Shown: positions 12,001-27,000 of the stretch, piece after piece
How positions within the stretch are numbered: the stretch's first letter is position 1
How the letters are laid out: each line of letters opens with the position of its first letter
Origin: Mytilus californianus
Lineage: Eukaryota; Mollusca; Bivalvia; Mytilida; Mytilidae
DNA length: 64,000 nt
Assembly (NCBI RefSeq): GCF_021869535.1
Contig: NW_026262679.1
Coordinates: forward strand, 86,487,143-86,551,142
Direction of reading: 5' to 3'
Notes under the pieces: generated by a model
What the model saw: the letters and a program-made list of their open reading frames with translations, nothing else
Databases searched by the model: none
What the model was told of the DNA's origin: nothing
Translations under genes and position numbers: made by a program

Positions 12001-15000
12001 AGTTATTTTTGTTTGAAGTAAAGTACATAATTTTGTATATGTAATATTTTTACCTATGTTGCCAACAACAATGGCCGGTCTAGAAACTGCTCGACTTCGT
12101 TCCTCATTCTCCCCATCTGTCTGGCCAAAAGACCTTGAGTAGAAAACTTGGCTTCTATGACTGGGAATGATTTTATATTTGGTCTGCAACTTGATAATGT
12201 TTTGTGACATATAAGCAATTTTAAGGTCTACTTTGCAGCTACGTTTTGTTTCCCGTAGTTTAAAATTTCAATCATTATACACAGTGATGTCGGTCCAGAC
12301 CCAGTTTTGGTCTTGTTTTACTTGAACTCAATAAATATGATTAGATCTATATATTTTTCAGGTATAAATGAATGTGAGATATTTGGAAACAACATATGTA
12401 AGAATGGTCAATGTTTTGACACAGCAGAAAGTTTCAGATGTCAATGTAATACTGGTTACCTGTATAATCCAACAACATTTAACTGTGAAGGTAAATTATA
12501 ATACTGGTTACCTGTATAATCTAGCTACATGTAATTGTGAAGGAAGAATATTATATTCTTAAGAATTGTTAAAATTTAGAGAAAATTGGAAATGATTTAT
12601 CTACAGAAATGCAAATTTACATCTTATTTCATTACTGGCTGATGGTGAAGGATACAGTACTTGTAGTGCCAAAATATTTTAAAACACCGATCAATCATTA
12701 AACATAAACACGTCACTAAATTCCTAAGTCTTTCCTAGTTTAGCAATAGTTACTAAAAGATCATGTTGTGTATTTATAACAAAGACTTTTGATGTATATA
12801 TATATATAGATTCTTACATTGGTACCAGTGGATTATCAGATTTATCCAGAGATAGTTAAATTATCAAATTTTAAAGTCCGAGCCTTGTCAAGGACTTAAA
12901 AATTGATAATTTAACTATTAAGGTTGGATAAATCCCATAATCCACGAGTGACTATGTAAGAATCTGTTTCTCTACTGATGATCAAATAATTTTTTTGTAA
13001 TTAACGAAAATCCCCTTCGAGTGCTTTCCACATTCCACAAAGTTGTCAACTTCGTTAACACCTTACACTTTGATTCATTCAGTGAGCTGACAGAGGTTAT
13101 GACCCTTAAACTCATCCAATCATCTTCTGAGATCATTGGCAACAACCCATTAATTAGATTTTTTCATACAATGGGTCCAGAAAGCGTTGAATTGCCAAAG
13201 AATTATAGAAATGTATACATGTATATGTAACTGTAACCTTGTTGATTTGATTGATTCTGTACAAAAGATTGCATATAGATTTTTTACAATTTCATATTTT
13301 CAGACGAGGATGAATGCAGAAGACAATTGTCACCATGTGCTGGTATATCACAATGTATGAACACTCAAGGAAGTTATTTCTGTAGGTGTCCCACTGGATA
13401 TAAACTGACCCCTGACCTTCACAGTTGTCAAGGTAAGTTTTGCATTCATGTTCTTACATAGAAACAGTGTTGTGAATCCACTTATAGGTATATTAAGAAT
13501 GTAAAAAAACTTTACATCCTTGAAATGAAAAATAACACACTTGTTTTTTAAGTGTTTGATAGTTCGCCTATGGTGTTGTTGACTCAAGAGATGGTATTTT
13601 GTTCAATTGTTATTTCTTAAGATTCTAGATGTTTATCAGACTTTGATCAATATTATACAACATCTAGTGTTAAGTTAAATACAAATAGCATACAATATAT
13701 TTTTTTAGGTGAATATTTTCTTAAATTATGTGAATTTATGTTGATTGTGTCACTCACAATGAAAAATCATTCATTTGAAATCATCTACATTAGCTACTAT
13801 AAATCTTTGTAGATATTTTAAGTATATAATGATTAATTTGTAGACGTGGATGAATGTAGGGATATTTCTGGAATCTGCAACAATGGTGAATGTACCAACT
13901 TGGATGGCAGCTTCAAGTGTATCTGTAGACCTGGTTATAGGCTTAACCAAAACAGGGACTCTTGTATAGGTATGCTATACATATACATGTATATCTGTTT
14001 TAAAAAAGGCTTTCAGGAAATCATTTCAGAGAAATTTTCATTATTTATGTAATTTTCGCCACTACAAGGATGTAAAGCGGGCATGGAAATACCTGTCCTT
14101 TTGGTCTTCTATTATAAATAAGAAGAGGTGGTATGAGTGCCAATGAGACAACTCTCCATCCAAGTCAAAATGTATAAAAAGTTAACAATTATAGGTCAAA
14201 GTACGGCCTTCAACATGGAGCCTTGGCGTACACCAAACAGCAAGCTTTAAAGGGCCCCAAAATGACTAGTGTAAAACAATTCAAACTGGAAAACCAACGT
14301 TCTAATCTATATAAAAAAAAACGAGAAACACTTATGAACCACACCAACAAACGACAACAACTGAACAACAGGCTCCTGACTTAGGACAGGTGCATACAAA
14401 TGCAGCGGGTTGAAACATTTAAACAGGCGCCAACCTTCATCCTAACCTGAGATAGTAGTGTAACATTACAACATAAAATATCAATTGAAATGGCTTAACT
14501 CTATCAAAAAGACATATAAACAAAAACTAGTTAACATACACTGAATGAATAAGTTTGATCTATGACACAAAATAAATACAATATTAATAAAAAAAAGATG
14601 TAGCAATAGTGTCAAAAAGACAACTCTAACCTGGAACTATTTTTAAAAGGAGTTAGGCCCTGGAAATAGAATTATATGGAAGATATCATTGTAAGCACAT
14701 TAGAGTTGACATTGGAGCACTGTTACTTTTATTTATGGTAAATTTAATCAGTTAAATTAAACAAGCAATTTAATTTATCTTTAACTGCATTATTGGTTTG
14801 AACAATTAAACATGTGTAGTAGCAGACATAAAATTATGTTCAAAGCAAATTTCCAGAAAGATAAAAAAATTTCATCGTTAAAAGTTTATATTATGAAGAA
14901 AAATAGATCATTTTTGTTTGGAAATGGCAAATAAATGTATAAACTTATATTCTCCTGCTAGAGAAAAAAATTGTTAGCAAGTATGACAGTAAACAATGGC

Positions 15001-18000
15001 TATTTCATTCCTGGTTGCTTGAATTGTAGACAGTTTACACTGAAGATTTCATATTTTATTAGATATTGATGAATGTGTGGCCAGACCAGGATTTTGTAGA
15101 AATGGTACATGTGAAAACTTGGAAGGAGATTTCAGCTGTCATTGTAACCCAGGCTTTAGATTGTCAGAATCCAGAGATTGTGAAGGTATTGTAAAATAAG
15201 GAGATATGGTATGATTGCCAATTAGACAACTTTCCATCAAAGTTCAAATGAAGTTGATGTAAGCAATTATAAGCAACCGTACGGCCTTCAACAATAAGAA
15301 AACCCATACCATATAGTCTGCTAGAAAAGGGCCAGACATCAAAAATATAAAACAATTCAGTTGAGAAAACTAACTGCCTAATTTATAACAAAACAATTTA
15401 CGAAAAACAAAAATGACAGTCATGAACCAACAACAACCACTGAACTACAGGCTCCTGACTTGGGACAGGCACATTAAGAATAGTTATAAATAGAATCTGT
15501 TTAATGTGTTTAATTCTCTTATATCATAAACTGAAGAAATAAGGGAGGAAATTGGTTTACATTATGTTATATTTTTCTATCATTTTAATGTATACACATT
15601 GTTGAAGGCCGTACCGTGACCTATAGTTGTTAATTTCTATGTCATTTGGTCTCTTGTGGAGAGTTGTCTCATTGGCAATCATACCACATCTTCTTTTTTA
15701 TACATCTATTGATATAGAATATCATGATTTTTACAGCTGTTATCCTAATGCTAGCAAGTTACAGGTTTGGTTAGCTTGCTTGCTTTGTTTGTATTAAAGT
15801 TTGCTCAAGCATTGTTATTAAGATTGACATCTGCAAACAATATAAGTAAGCAGAGTTAAACCTGTATATAGCTAAATTTGATTATTTGATAATGTCCAAT
15901 CAAATTTAAATATTATGTATAGAAGTTTAACTCCGCCTTTTGATATTGTTTTCAGATGTCAATCTTAACTACAATGCTTGAGCAAACATTAATACAAACA
16001 ATGCAAGCAAGCCAACCAAACCTTTAAATTGCTAGCATTAGGATAACAGCTGTAAATTGAAAAAGAAAATTAGCCTTTACAGAGGACATAACTATAATAA
16101 TAATACATGACTAGCATTTGTATAGTCTATTTTGAAAAATATGTCTACCAAGCCAGTTGACATATGCTATTGACCAAAGTGTTTGATGCCAAGGTTTCTA
16201 AAGAAATTCTTTGAAGACAAGACTGTTTAATAGGCAAAAGTGTCTGGAGATTTTCATATAACTGAGAATAGAATTTTTAACAGTACACGATATCCCTAAA
16301 GTTCATTTCATAATGCCCCATAGGGTGAAGAAGATCTATATTCTTAGGTCACTTGGTCATAGGTCAAGGTCACAGCATCTATTGATAGACTTATCACAAT
16401 GAGTCATAGTTAAAACTAAGACTTAAAAATACATTTATTTTCCAAAGCCTTAATGTCAATGTTTCAAAAGAAAATTCTCCAAAATTTGCTCTTTTTCATG
16501 TTATCACATAGACTTGATATTTTGGGCCAAATGATTGGTTTTCCATCATCTGACATAAATTCTCAGCAGATTTTACAGTCTCCATCCCCCTAAAACAAAA
16601 CAGTACCAAACACAAAAAACAGTACTTATATTACAAGTCCATGAGTTCTGCAAATGTGCCAATAATGCTTCTGTATTTTTTGCTCAGTATGAATGAATAC
16701 TTAATATATATATTTGTAGATGTAAATGAGTGCCTTAACCAGGTAGGAATGTGTCAGAATGGACGATGTATAAACACAGTTGGAAGTTTTACTTGTCAGT
16801 GTCAAGTTGGCTTCACATTGTCACCAGATGGTAGCAACTGTATAGGTTAGTTTTAAAGACTTCAGAATATTTCTAGATATGCAAGCTGTATAGGTAATTT
16901 ATAAACACTGTTATTGAAAGTTTACTTGTCAGTGTCAAGCCAGCTTCAGATTGTTGTAAGATGGTACCAACTGTATATAGCTAGGTTTTAAAGGCTTCAG
17001 AATATCACTAGATTGTACCAACTGTATGTGTAATTTATAAATATTTCTCAATACCAAACTAGTTTCAGACATTCACTAGATGGTACAGACTAAAAAATTT
17101 ATAACTACTGTGGAAAGTGTTTATTTTTAGTAACAAGCACTCTTGAATCAGTCAATTGATGATGAAAACTGCATAAGTTAGTTATGTTGAAGCAGTAATT
17201 TTGTCTTGTCAGTGTCGAAAGACTTCCAAATATCACTGGATGGTATACACTGTATAGTATATTATGAATACTGAGTTTTCGATGACAAAAAGTAACTTTA
17301 TATCTGTATAGATAAATTATGAATTTTGTTGATAGATGTGGATGAGTGTCAAGAGGACCGAGACATATGTAGGAATGGAATATGTAGGAACACAGATGGA
17401 TTTTATAGATGTTTCTGTGATGATGGGTATATTATGTCCCAGTCAGGAGAGTTTTGTGTTGGTAAGTACCTAAATGGCCACAGAGTCGCATGTAAAAAGA
17501 GTTAGAGAATACTAAGGGGTATCTCAAAAACCTAGTAAAGTGAAAGACAAAACTGTGACAAAAACAAAAACATTTAAAAAACAAAAACAGTCCATGAAGC
17601 ACTTAACAGAAAACTAATGATGATCAATACGAAATCCATCAACACCTTTTGTGTACTCTGGTGTGCATAAAGGTGTAAAATATATCACTGTAGTTAATGC
17701 AGACACATTGATAGTAATTGAATTTTTACCAATTTTTCTTTTTTCTTCTGATTTTACCTTTCTTCAACAAATTGGACATTTTGATAGAAAAACAAAGGAT
17801 ATGGGGTATCCTTCCATGACACAAAATCAGTACATGCACAACAAAAAACACAAAAAGTAAAGGAACAGCTTTTTATTGCTGTTCTTCATCTCAAAGTCAC
17901 AGTGAGACCTTCAATATGGAGCAAAAAAACTCTCACCTCACTGCAAGTTTAAGACGACCCCTAGCACCAGCAAGCGGAATTCTTTGCAAAAATTGTTTGG

Positions 18001-21000
18001 AAAGATTTTGTGAGATGTAACACCACTAAATCGGGCCCGGTCAAAAAAGAACATACTGAGTCTGGTTACAAATACCCTACAAGAATTATAATGTAGAATT
18101 TAAGACTAGAACATCAAATGTTTCACAACAAAGCAATTGTGATAGTTCATATGCTTAGATAAAGAATCTTTGAATGAGTTTTGGCTGGCTTTTTTAAAGT
18201 TGATAATGGATATTTGCTTCACATCTTCTTATTTCTTTGACTGGGATCTGATGACTTTTGATTATGTAAGTTTATTTGATATATATATTTGATATCTTTA
18301 ACTATTTTAAGGCTATTTTACATAAAAATTAGACCAGTAACAAGGTTCTTTATTTTCTCTGAAAAATGTGTATGAATATATGTTTTCAGACAAGAATGAA
18401 TGTTTAACAGAAGCAGGATTGTGTGCCAATGGTAGATGTGTTAATACTGTTGGTGGATTTAAATGTATCTGTCCTCCAGGGTCACTAATGACATTGGATG
18501 GTAGAAGTTGCTTAGGTAATATTTTATGAAATGATTTTCCCATCTATATCTACATGTCATAATATATCCTGTGAATTAAATGAATTCATGCTTAATAAAT
18601 ACATATGGTATAGATAAGTTCTTAATATATTGTTGAGAAGTTTAAGTACCCAGAAAACTAGTTTAGTCCATCAAATTTGGTTTCTTTTAGCCTTTATATC
18701 TTATTCTTTATTGGTTTTCTTTGTTAGTAATATTTTTTCTTGGTTGAGTTCATTGTTGGGTGTTTGATGCAGTTTACCATTTTGTCCAGTATGGTTTATT
18801 TCTCTCATCTTTACTGTATATCATATAATTTAACTTGTTATATTATTTAGAAAACATGTTTACAGCTCAAAATTATTTGAACAGAACTTAAAATTAAAAT
18901 GTTGAAAGCTTGGTAACTGAAGGACAAAAGAAAAACTTGAGGTCACCTTCATCTATAGGAATGAAACCTTGTTTGGGTGTCAGAAATATTTCTGATAATT
19001 CTCAAATCATAAAAAATGATTGAAAAAAAAGAATAATAGTCTGACTGTGCAAGAGACAACTATACAAAGTAAATCATGAGTAATTGTAAATTTTGAAAGT
19101 TTTATTGTTGTTCTTTATCTTGATAGTTATCAATGAATTTTGAGGAAATCAACTGATCCACAAGAAATTGTTAGTTTTGCCAGATTCCTTAAATTACAAC
19201 ACAATGCACAACTACTTTTTATATACAGATATAAGAGAAGGTAACTGTTTCAACAGATTTACCAATGGCCGTTGTTTGGATCCAAGGTCCAGAAATACAA
19301 CACGTCCCAAATGTTGCTGCAGTCGAGGCGAAGCCTGGGGAAGCTCAGAACTTTGTGAGATTTGTCCCAAACCTGGAGAAGGTAACTCTTTTTAAGTAGG
19401 AAATTTTATAGACTGAAAGCGTATTGATTGAAATATTGTAGAAAATAAGCCAACATATGGTGACAGTAAATCTGACGTTTTCTTAAACAAATCAAAGCCA
19501 GGTGTATGTAAATCTTACCCTTACTTTAACAATGCAACAGATATTGTCAGTAAATTATACTTCTGATTTTAACAAAGGCAGTACCTGGTGCCATACTGTA
19601 ACCATTCTCATACCTTAAAAGTTTTAACAAGCAAGAACAAGCAGCAAATATTGTAAGTACTTTCAGAACATAAATATAAACCTTGCTAAATTACTAAACC
19701 ACTACACTGAGCCAAATTTTTTAAATGTGTGTTAATTTAAGAGGTTGCAGTGTAGATGAAGACATGTCACAGTACCCAGGCATAATTATGACTGGCCTGT
19801 CTTTGCTCTAACTCCTAAATGCTGTGTGTACAGAGAGAAAATACCAGTTTAGAGTCTGGTTTGAAATGGCTTTTGATCAAACCTATAACATTTCACTCTT
19901 GATGAGTGTGCTACCACAACACCAGAGAAGTGGTTCACTTTAACAAGGCAATATTCAGTATCAGTAAATCATGACTTCTAGTTGTATAAGTGAACATTTT
20001 ATTTGTTTTAAAGCCATTCTTATTATATATAAGATAATTTTCTCAATCATAGTTGCTTACAAATTACCTTTAAATTGATTGCTGATGTAAATTAATCCAA
20101 AGAGTTTAACATATGAAGTAAGTGTACTGTATTTTGCAGCTGGTTTTGACCTACTATGTCCTGATGGTTTTGGAAGAATCACAGATCCATCTGGAGGAAC
20201 AAGAGGTTAGCTGATATTTATCTTTATTAGCAATATATATTTTTTGAAGTTTTAAAGAAGATTTCATAAAAAACTGAAAGGTAAAACTATCATCTTGTTG
20301 TTTGATCGAAATTGTTCATTCCTAATTTGATTTTTTGTTTGTTTGTATTGAATGATTCAAAATAGATTAATGGCTATGTTTCATTTCTCCAGATATCAAT
20401 GAGTGTGTAGATAATCCAGACCTTTGTAGGAACGGTAGATGTATTAACACTGATGGATCATTCAGGTGTGATTGTGACCCTGGTTATAAACTGGACAGAT
20501 CTGGTACTACATGTATTGGTGAGTTTTATTAGGATATATATCTTGACAACAGAACAAGAGTAAGCTATGTCAGTGGTTGTCATCGTTTCCCTATATTTTT
20601 GTCTGATAGGAATTTTGATGTTCAAGGCAGTTCTTCAATAGCTTCTAATGAATTCAATCACACATGTCTCTAAACTCAATCTCCTTTCATTTATATAAAA
20701 TATAAGAAACAGCCATCCTAAAAAGCATAAGTGAAAGACATGGGTTGCCATATGACCCCCGTAGATGCCCAATACAATTATGCTTATTTTACTGTGTCTA
20801 TAGCAACTTATTTTATTGTCTGTAACTGCAAAGCATAGAAGGCCCTTGAAATGCTGATGTCCCTTTATCTGTCCAATGAAGTTATACAGTCACACCTACA
20901 GTTGTCTTCAGATTTTGATAAAATTTATGTCAAACAAGATTAAAATTCAGTGCTGATAGATTTTTGTTTTGAGAGTTATGCTACTTGATAAAAAAAACCC

Positions 21001-24000
21001 AAAAAATGATTAATTTTACATTGCAAGTGCTCTCTTGGCAAAATTTCTCATTGAATTTATGTCAAAGGTTAAAATCAGCAAAATCTATTATACATTGATT
21101 TCGAAAAATCAGCTCTTATCATATATTTTGGACAGTTATGCCCCTTAGAAATGGAAATAATAGGAAGTCAACATTGTAAGGGTTCTCACACCTACATATC
21201 TCATTGGGGTTTAATCAAATTTATATCAAAGGTTTATATCAGCAAAAGTCATTTGAAAATCGGTGCAGATGGATTATTTTTGCTGCTGTTATGCCCTTTA
21301 AAATTAGTGAAATGGAATATTCCAGTGTATCCACAAGGAACATTGGCATATATGGAGCAATCTTGTTAATCTGTGTATAATTTGCAGTTAATGAACTAAT
21401 GTTAATTATTAGTCCCCTAACGACGAAATAGAAGGGGACTTAAGGTTTGCACTCCACACTTTTTTCCTCGTGATTGAATATATTGATTTGATATATGGTG
21501 TATTGTTTTATCATGACAAGTTACAGATCAAGTTAGAATTTTGTTCCGGTCTGACAATTTTGTGCAGAGTTATGGTCCTTGGACTTAGAAAATTCACTCA
21601 AATAATCAGTTTTCCGCACTTTTTTTTGTCATGCTTGAAGATATTGATTAGATGATTGGTATATAGTTTTATCATGACAAGTTATAGATCAAGCTCGAAT
21701 TTTGGTCTGGTCTAATGATTTTGTGCTGAGTTATGGTCCTTGGACTTAGAAAATTCACTCAAATAATCAGTTTTCCTCACTTTTTTTCATCATGCTTGAA
21801 GATATTGACTTGATATTTGTTATATAGTTTACACCATGACAATTTATAGATCAAGTAAGCATTTTGTTCCAGTACAATGAATTTTTAACCAGTAGGGAAC
21901 TATGTATTGCCAGGCAATACTCACAGAATGCTTTTTCAGTATTTATTTTTAAATCTTTAACTGATATTTGTTATACATGTTTATTTTACAGATGATGATG
22001 AGTGTGTAAGCAGACCCGGTATTTGTGGAAATGGCACCTGTACTAATGTCATTGGTAGCTTCCGGTGTTCTTGTAGTGCTGGATTTGAACAAGGCATAGA
22101 CAATACATGTCAAGGTAAAAATATAAAATTGTTCAAAAGATATATTCACCTAATTCAGCCCCTGGTGCTGTTTGCTGAGGGCCTGTACAGAGTCAGGACT
22201 ATAACAGAAATTACTATCAACTGTTCCAGTGATAGTAATTTGAAGGGATTTTTTGTTGGCCAGAATATATTTTTTATAATATATTTTTATATATATATGC
22301 ATTTTCTTTAAAATTTAGTGTTATTCTTTATTCTAATATGATGCTCTTCTTTGCTTTATAAATAAAGCTATGTTCTAATTCCAATAAAACCTGGAGTACA
22401 TATTTTTGACATCAGAATTGAATTTGTAACATTAGATTATTTTGAATGATGCCTGAGTTATAGTTGATATTTCTATGGAAGTTTCTTGCTATGAAATTCA
22501 ATGTAACCTCTAAAAAGTAAGTCTATACTGTATCTGCTCTGTTTCAGTCATAGAACATTTGTTGTTTTAAGAATGCTTTTGCTTCATTTAATAAAAATGG
22601 CTGCCTTTCAAATGTGTCTCAAAGGTCAGTTTCAATAAAAAAAAGTTGAAAAATTTTCCTACATGTACTAGTATTTAAATAACTTTTTCATGGCATGATC
22701 TATGCACATTTTAACATGGATAATGCTCAGTGTAAAGATATTGATAAATGAAATGCATACCCATGTTAAAATGAGCATAGAGCATGACATGAACAAATTG
22801 TTTCATTAAAAATATCTAACTATATTAACTGTACCAAATAATTGTAAATATTTGAAAAGCTGTTAATCATTGGGATTTATGATTTTAATGACTGCTATGA
22901 AAGTTCAATTCTTATTTATCATTTCAGATATAAATGAATGTAATGGTCCATTGAACAACTGTGCATTCAGGTGTGTCAATATACCTGGATCATTTGCCTG
23001 TATCTGTCCAATGGGATATTCTTTAGCTTCTGATGGTATTCATTGTCAAGGTAACTGTTCTATCTTATACTGACATGAATTTATGGTTAAGTGTAAACAC
23101 CCTGTTCAAATTTTGAAAGATTTTCATTTTCTGCACAAATGAATAAATTGGTGGGGGAAAATGATAACCAGCTTTCTATATTTTGATAGTTGCTGTACCT
23201 CATTTAATGCACTGAAATCTTAGTTAACCACATGTTCAAGAATTAAATCTTGATTGATTGGTGGTGTTTAACTTCGCTTTCAGCACTCTTGGCTATATCA
23301 TTGTGGCCAGTTTTTATTGGTGGAGGAAGCCAGAGTACCCAGAGAGAAACCTAATTTTATCTTGAATATTTTCATTTAATCTGCATAAAATTTCACAAAA
23401 CTAGACATGAGGTAATATCAGAATAAAATTGATAGGATGATTAATTCTCAATTTTCAGTATTTTGAATATAAAATGGATTTGAATTTTTTTACATTGCCA
23501 TCATACCTGCCAACAAACCTGATTTTATTGATATGATTATGGAATTTTCCCAACACACCAAAGATTTTTAAATGATCAGCCTGGGGCATCCAACAACCCA
23601 GGATTTGATGATCTGACCCATTTTCACCTGTATTATAGTTCCATGAGACTTTTGATGTCTTACATGCAAAATTCTTCATTAGGACAATTTTCAGGTTTGT
23701 CATTACAGAGTTAGATGGTACTTTAAACTAAAAAAATCAGCAATTGTTCTTATGCTTGGGTTAACTTGAATGTATATTCATATATCATCTTGACATTTGT
23801 ACACACTGTTTTGTTCATTCAGTAACATGTTTTTAAGTCTACATGTGTCCAATCTCATTGATATGTGGATAGGCACAACATGCATTCCTAGTGCAGCTGA
23901 TTATATTAATGCATGTAATGTAAGACTCCATATGAAAATACTTAAAATATGTGTTAAAATCTATTTATAGATGTGGATGAATGTCAGACCCAAGCTAACA

Positions 24001-27000
24001 CATGTCGATATGCCTGTAAAAATTTAGTGGGATCATTTATGTGTATCTGTCCTGAAGGTTACAGAGAAGTAGGACCAAATCAGTGTGTTGGTTAGTGTAT
24101 CTTATAGTCTACTTTGTATTAAATACTTTTGTGAATATAGCGCTTCTCTAAAGGAGCCAAGTTATACTGATTAACTTTTGTCTGTCGGTGCATCTTAACA
24201 TATTTCTGTTGCATTTTCTCAGTAACTTTAAATCAGAGTTTCTTGATATTTTGTACGAAGTTTCATATTGGTAGGTTTAATAATGCCTCATTTTCAGATC
24301 TGTTTCTTATCCTCTTCCTGTTTTCCTGAATACATGTATGTTCTTCACATTTATGCGTGTTTAAAAAAAAAGTTATTATTAGCAACTTCAAATTAAAGCT
24401 TCAATATCCTTTCCAAAAGGAAAAGGACAAGCAGACAAACAATCGTTCATAAAACATTACACAGAAAACATCATTGTATATTAAGAAACATGAACCACCT
24501 AGACCCTGGGGGATTTCTGCTTTTGAAAACACTGAAAATGGCAAAAATAGTATAGAGTCCATTAGAATCGTTGTTTGGTTGCATTTTATATTAAAGAAGT
24601 AAAAAATAGTGTAATATTAAAATGATTATTGTTTTAGATATAAATGAATGTCAGACTATACAAGGTGTATGTCAGCATGGACGCTGTACTAATCTACAGG
24701 GTAGTTACAGATGCCAATGCCAGCCTGGATATAGTGTCAGCAGTGATGGAAAACATTGTGTTGGTGAGTACCAGCACTCTAAGGGATTGTTGAATGCCCT
24801 TAAGATGTGATGTTTTATGGTATACCAATGGCTGTCTGACTGTCAAAATGTCTGTCCATTTGTCTTTATGAGCAAAGCCTTTAACTTTCAATTATGATTT
24901 TTTTTTTTTTAATTTATCAACTTTTATTCTGTTATGCAGGAAAAAGTCTCTGACTTAAAGCTGAAATATTGTCAAGAAATGTATGCTAGCTGTGTCTACT
25001 GTGTACATTTAAAAGAATCAGTAAATGTACTGTAAATTCAGAAATATATGTGTGCATTTATTATTGAGAAGCCTTTACCTCTCAGCAACGTAATACATTT
25101 GCAGTTGTATAAAGAGAAATACAAATTTCTTTGAATGTAAAATTTTTAGTAACTACTCAACATGGTTGTGCTCTTGAGAAATTCTCACAGTACTATCTAA
25201 TAACATGAGAAAACTAAATAGTTTGCAAATATGATATATTACTGGACTAGATACCCAGAGAAGTAGGTATTCGTGTTGGCATGAACCTTTTGAGTTGACC
25301 CTCTGTGCTGTACATAAACTTGATCCCCTTTCTTCAGATTCATTAAAACAGTTGATGTTTGTGAGTTCCAGGAACCTCCGCTACTTGTGTTCCCTAAGGT
25401 GTAGCTATTTCCATTTAACATAATCTGGTAGGTGAATATATTTGTATCATATCCTACTATAGTACAAGATATTTGGTAAATTCCTGGTTTAGGTGCCGTA
25501 AAGTACCCTGTAGATGGGTTGTAAGAACTACCCTTGTTAATCTTGACATTGGCAAATTTAAGAACTTCATATCCATTTGACGTTACATCATTAGCTAGGA
25601 ATGCAAAGAAAACTGGATCTGACGGCTCTGAAAAAGAAAAAAAGAAAAGTTTATAATATTGTTGATTCATTTGTTTTCATGGGTACCAATTATTGTGGAT
25701 TGAGGAAAAATTGCATTTCCATGGATATTTGATTTCATGGTTTTGCCAAAGTCTGCATACAAGCTTATAGAATATTTGTTATTTGTTGAACATTTCAATA
25801 TGTGGCTTACCTTTACCCACGAAAATTGGTATCCAATGAATAAAAATGAATCCACAGTAGATATGATTTTATTCCCAGCTGTAAATCAATACAAATTAAA
25901 TATACAGTTGACTCTCAGAAAATGTGAATGGGATATGATGGTAATAGTTCTTGAAAATTTGTTATACATTGTATTTTGGCTATTCAAAAAGAATTCATAT
26001 TTAAAAATTCTGTCTTAGAAATCAAGGTTGATGCTAGTGATAATGGAAGATGCATTTCAGTTTTACAGTCAGTGAAAAAAATGATTGACAGAAAAGATAT
26101 AAATATGCACAAAAACTTTATTGAGAAAAAGTCTAAATTGAAAACAACTTTCAAACCTATGATTGCGTTGGATAAAAACCACAATTTTTATACGTGTGCA
26201 TGCAAAACAAATTTCTTTGTTTACATATTTATTAGGGATCATAGATTTATTCTTACGAGGAAGCTCCGAGCATGCTCGGAGGATGCTCAGAGCTTTTTCA
26301 GTAGTCTCTTCTCTGCAGTTTATGTGAAAATAATTATCATGATCCATTAAGATGTCAATCAAATCTACACCACTTCTATAATAAGGAAAGTTGAGCATTA
26401 TAGAGGAAGCTCAATTAACACCTGTGTAAACAACTGATCTATTCAAATACATTTTGCATGACATTTTACAAATTATAGAAAAGATAAGAAATTCTTCAAC
26501 AGTACTGTGTAATGCTTGGAAAGAAATCTCAAGTCTCCACAAAAAAGTGAAAGTCATTTAACAAAAAATATACAATTATTATATTTATTAATCATTTCTT
26601 TTTTTATAATAAAAAAAATTCTCAAATCTTATAATTAGATGATATGATTTAAATAGGGTTTATATTATATAATATGCTACATAAAAGTTATCAAGACACA
26701 AACAACAGTCAGGGGGCGATACTAAACAACTTATTTTTTTTAGTTACTTAATATATACTAATAGGTATTTTTTGTTTTTTTAAATTATTTGATATAAACT
26801 CAATAGTTATTTTAAATGTCAAAAGTGGACTAAATGTAGTATTTAAGAATTTTTTCATCATTTCATTAAGTAGAATTAAGTATTTATCCAACTTGAGATG
26901 AGTATAGAGAGATTACTTTCAAAATAATGAAAAAATATTACTTTTATAAATTATTTTATACATCTTTGAAAAACTAAGCATACTTACAATTATTTAAGGA

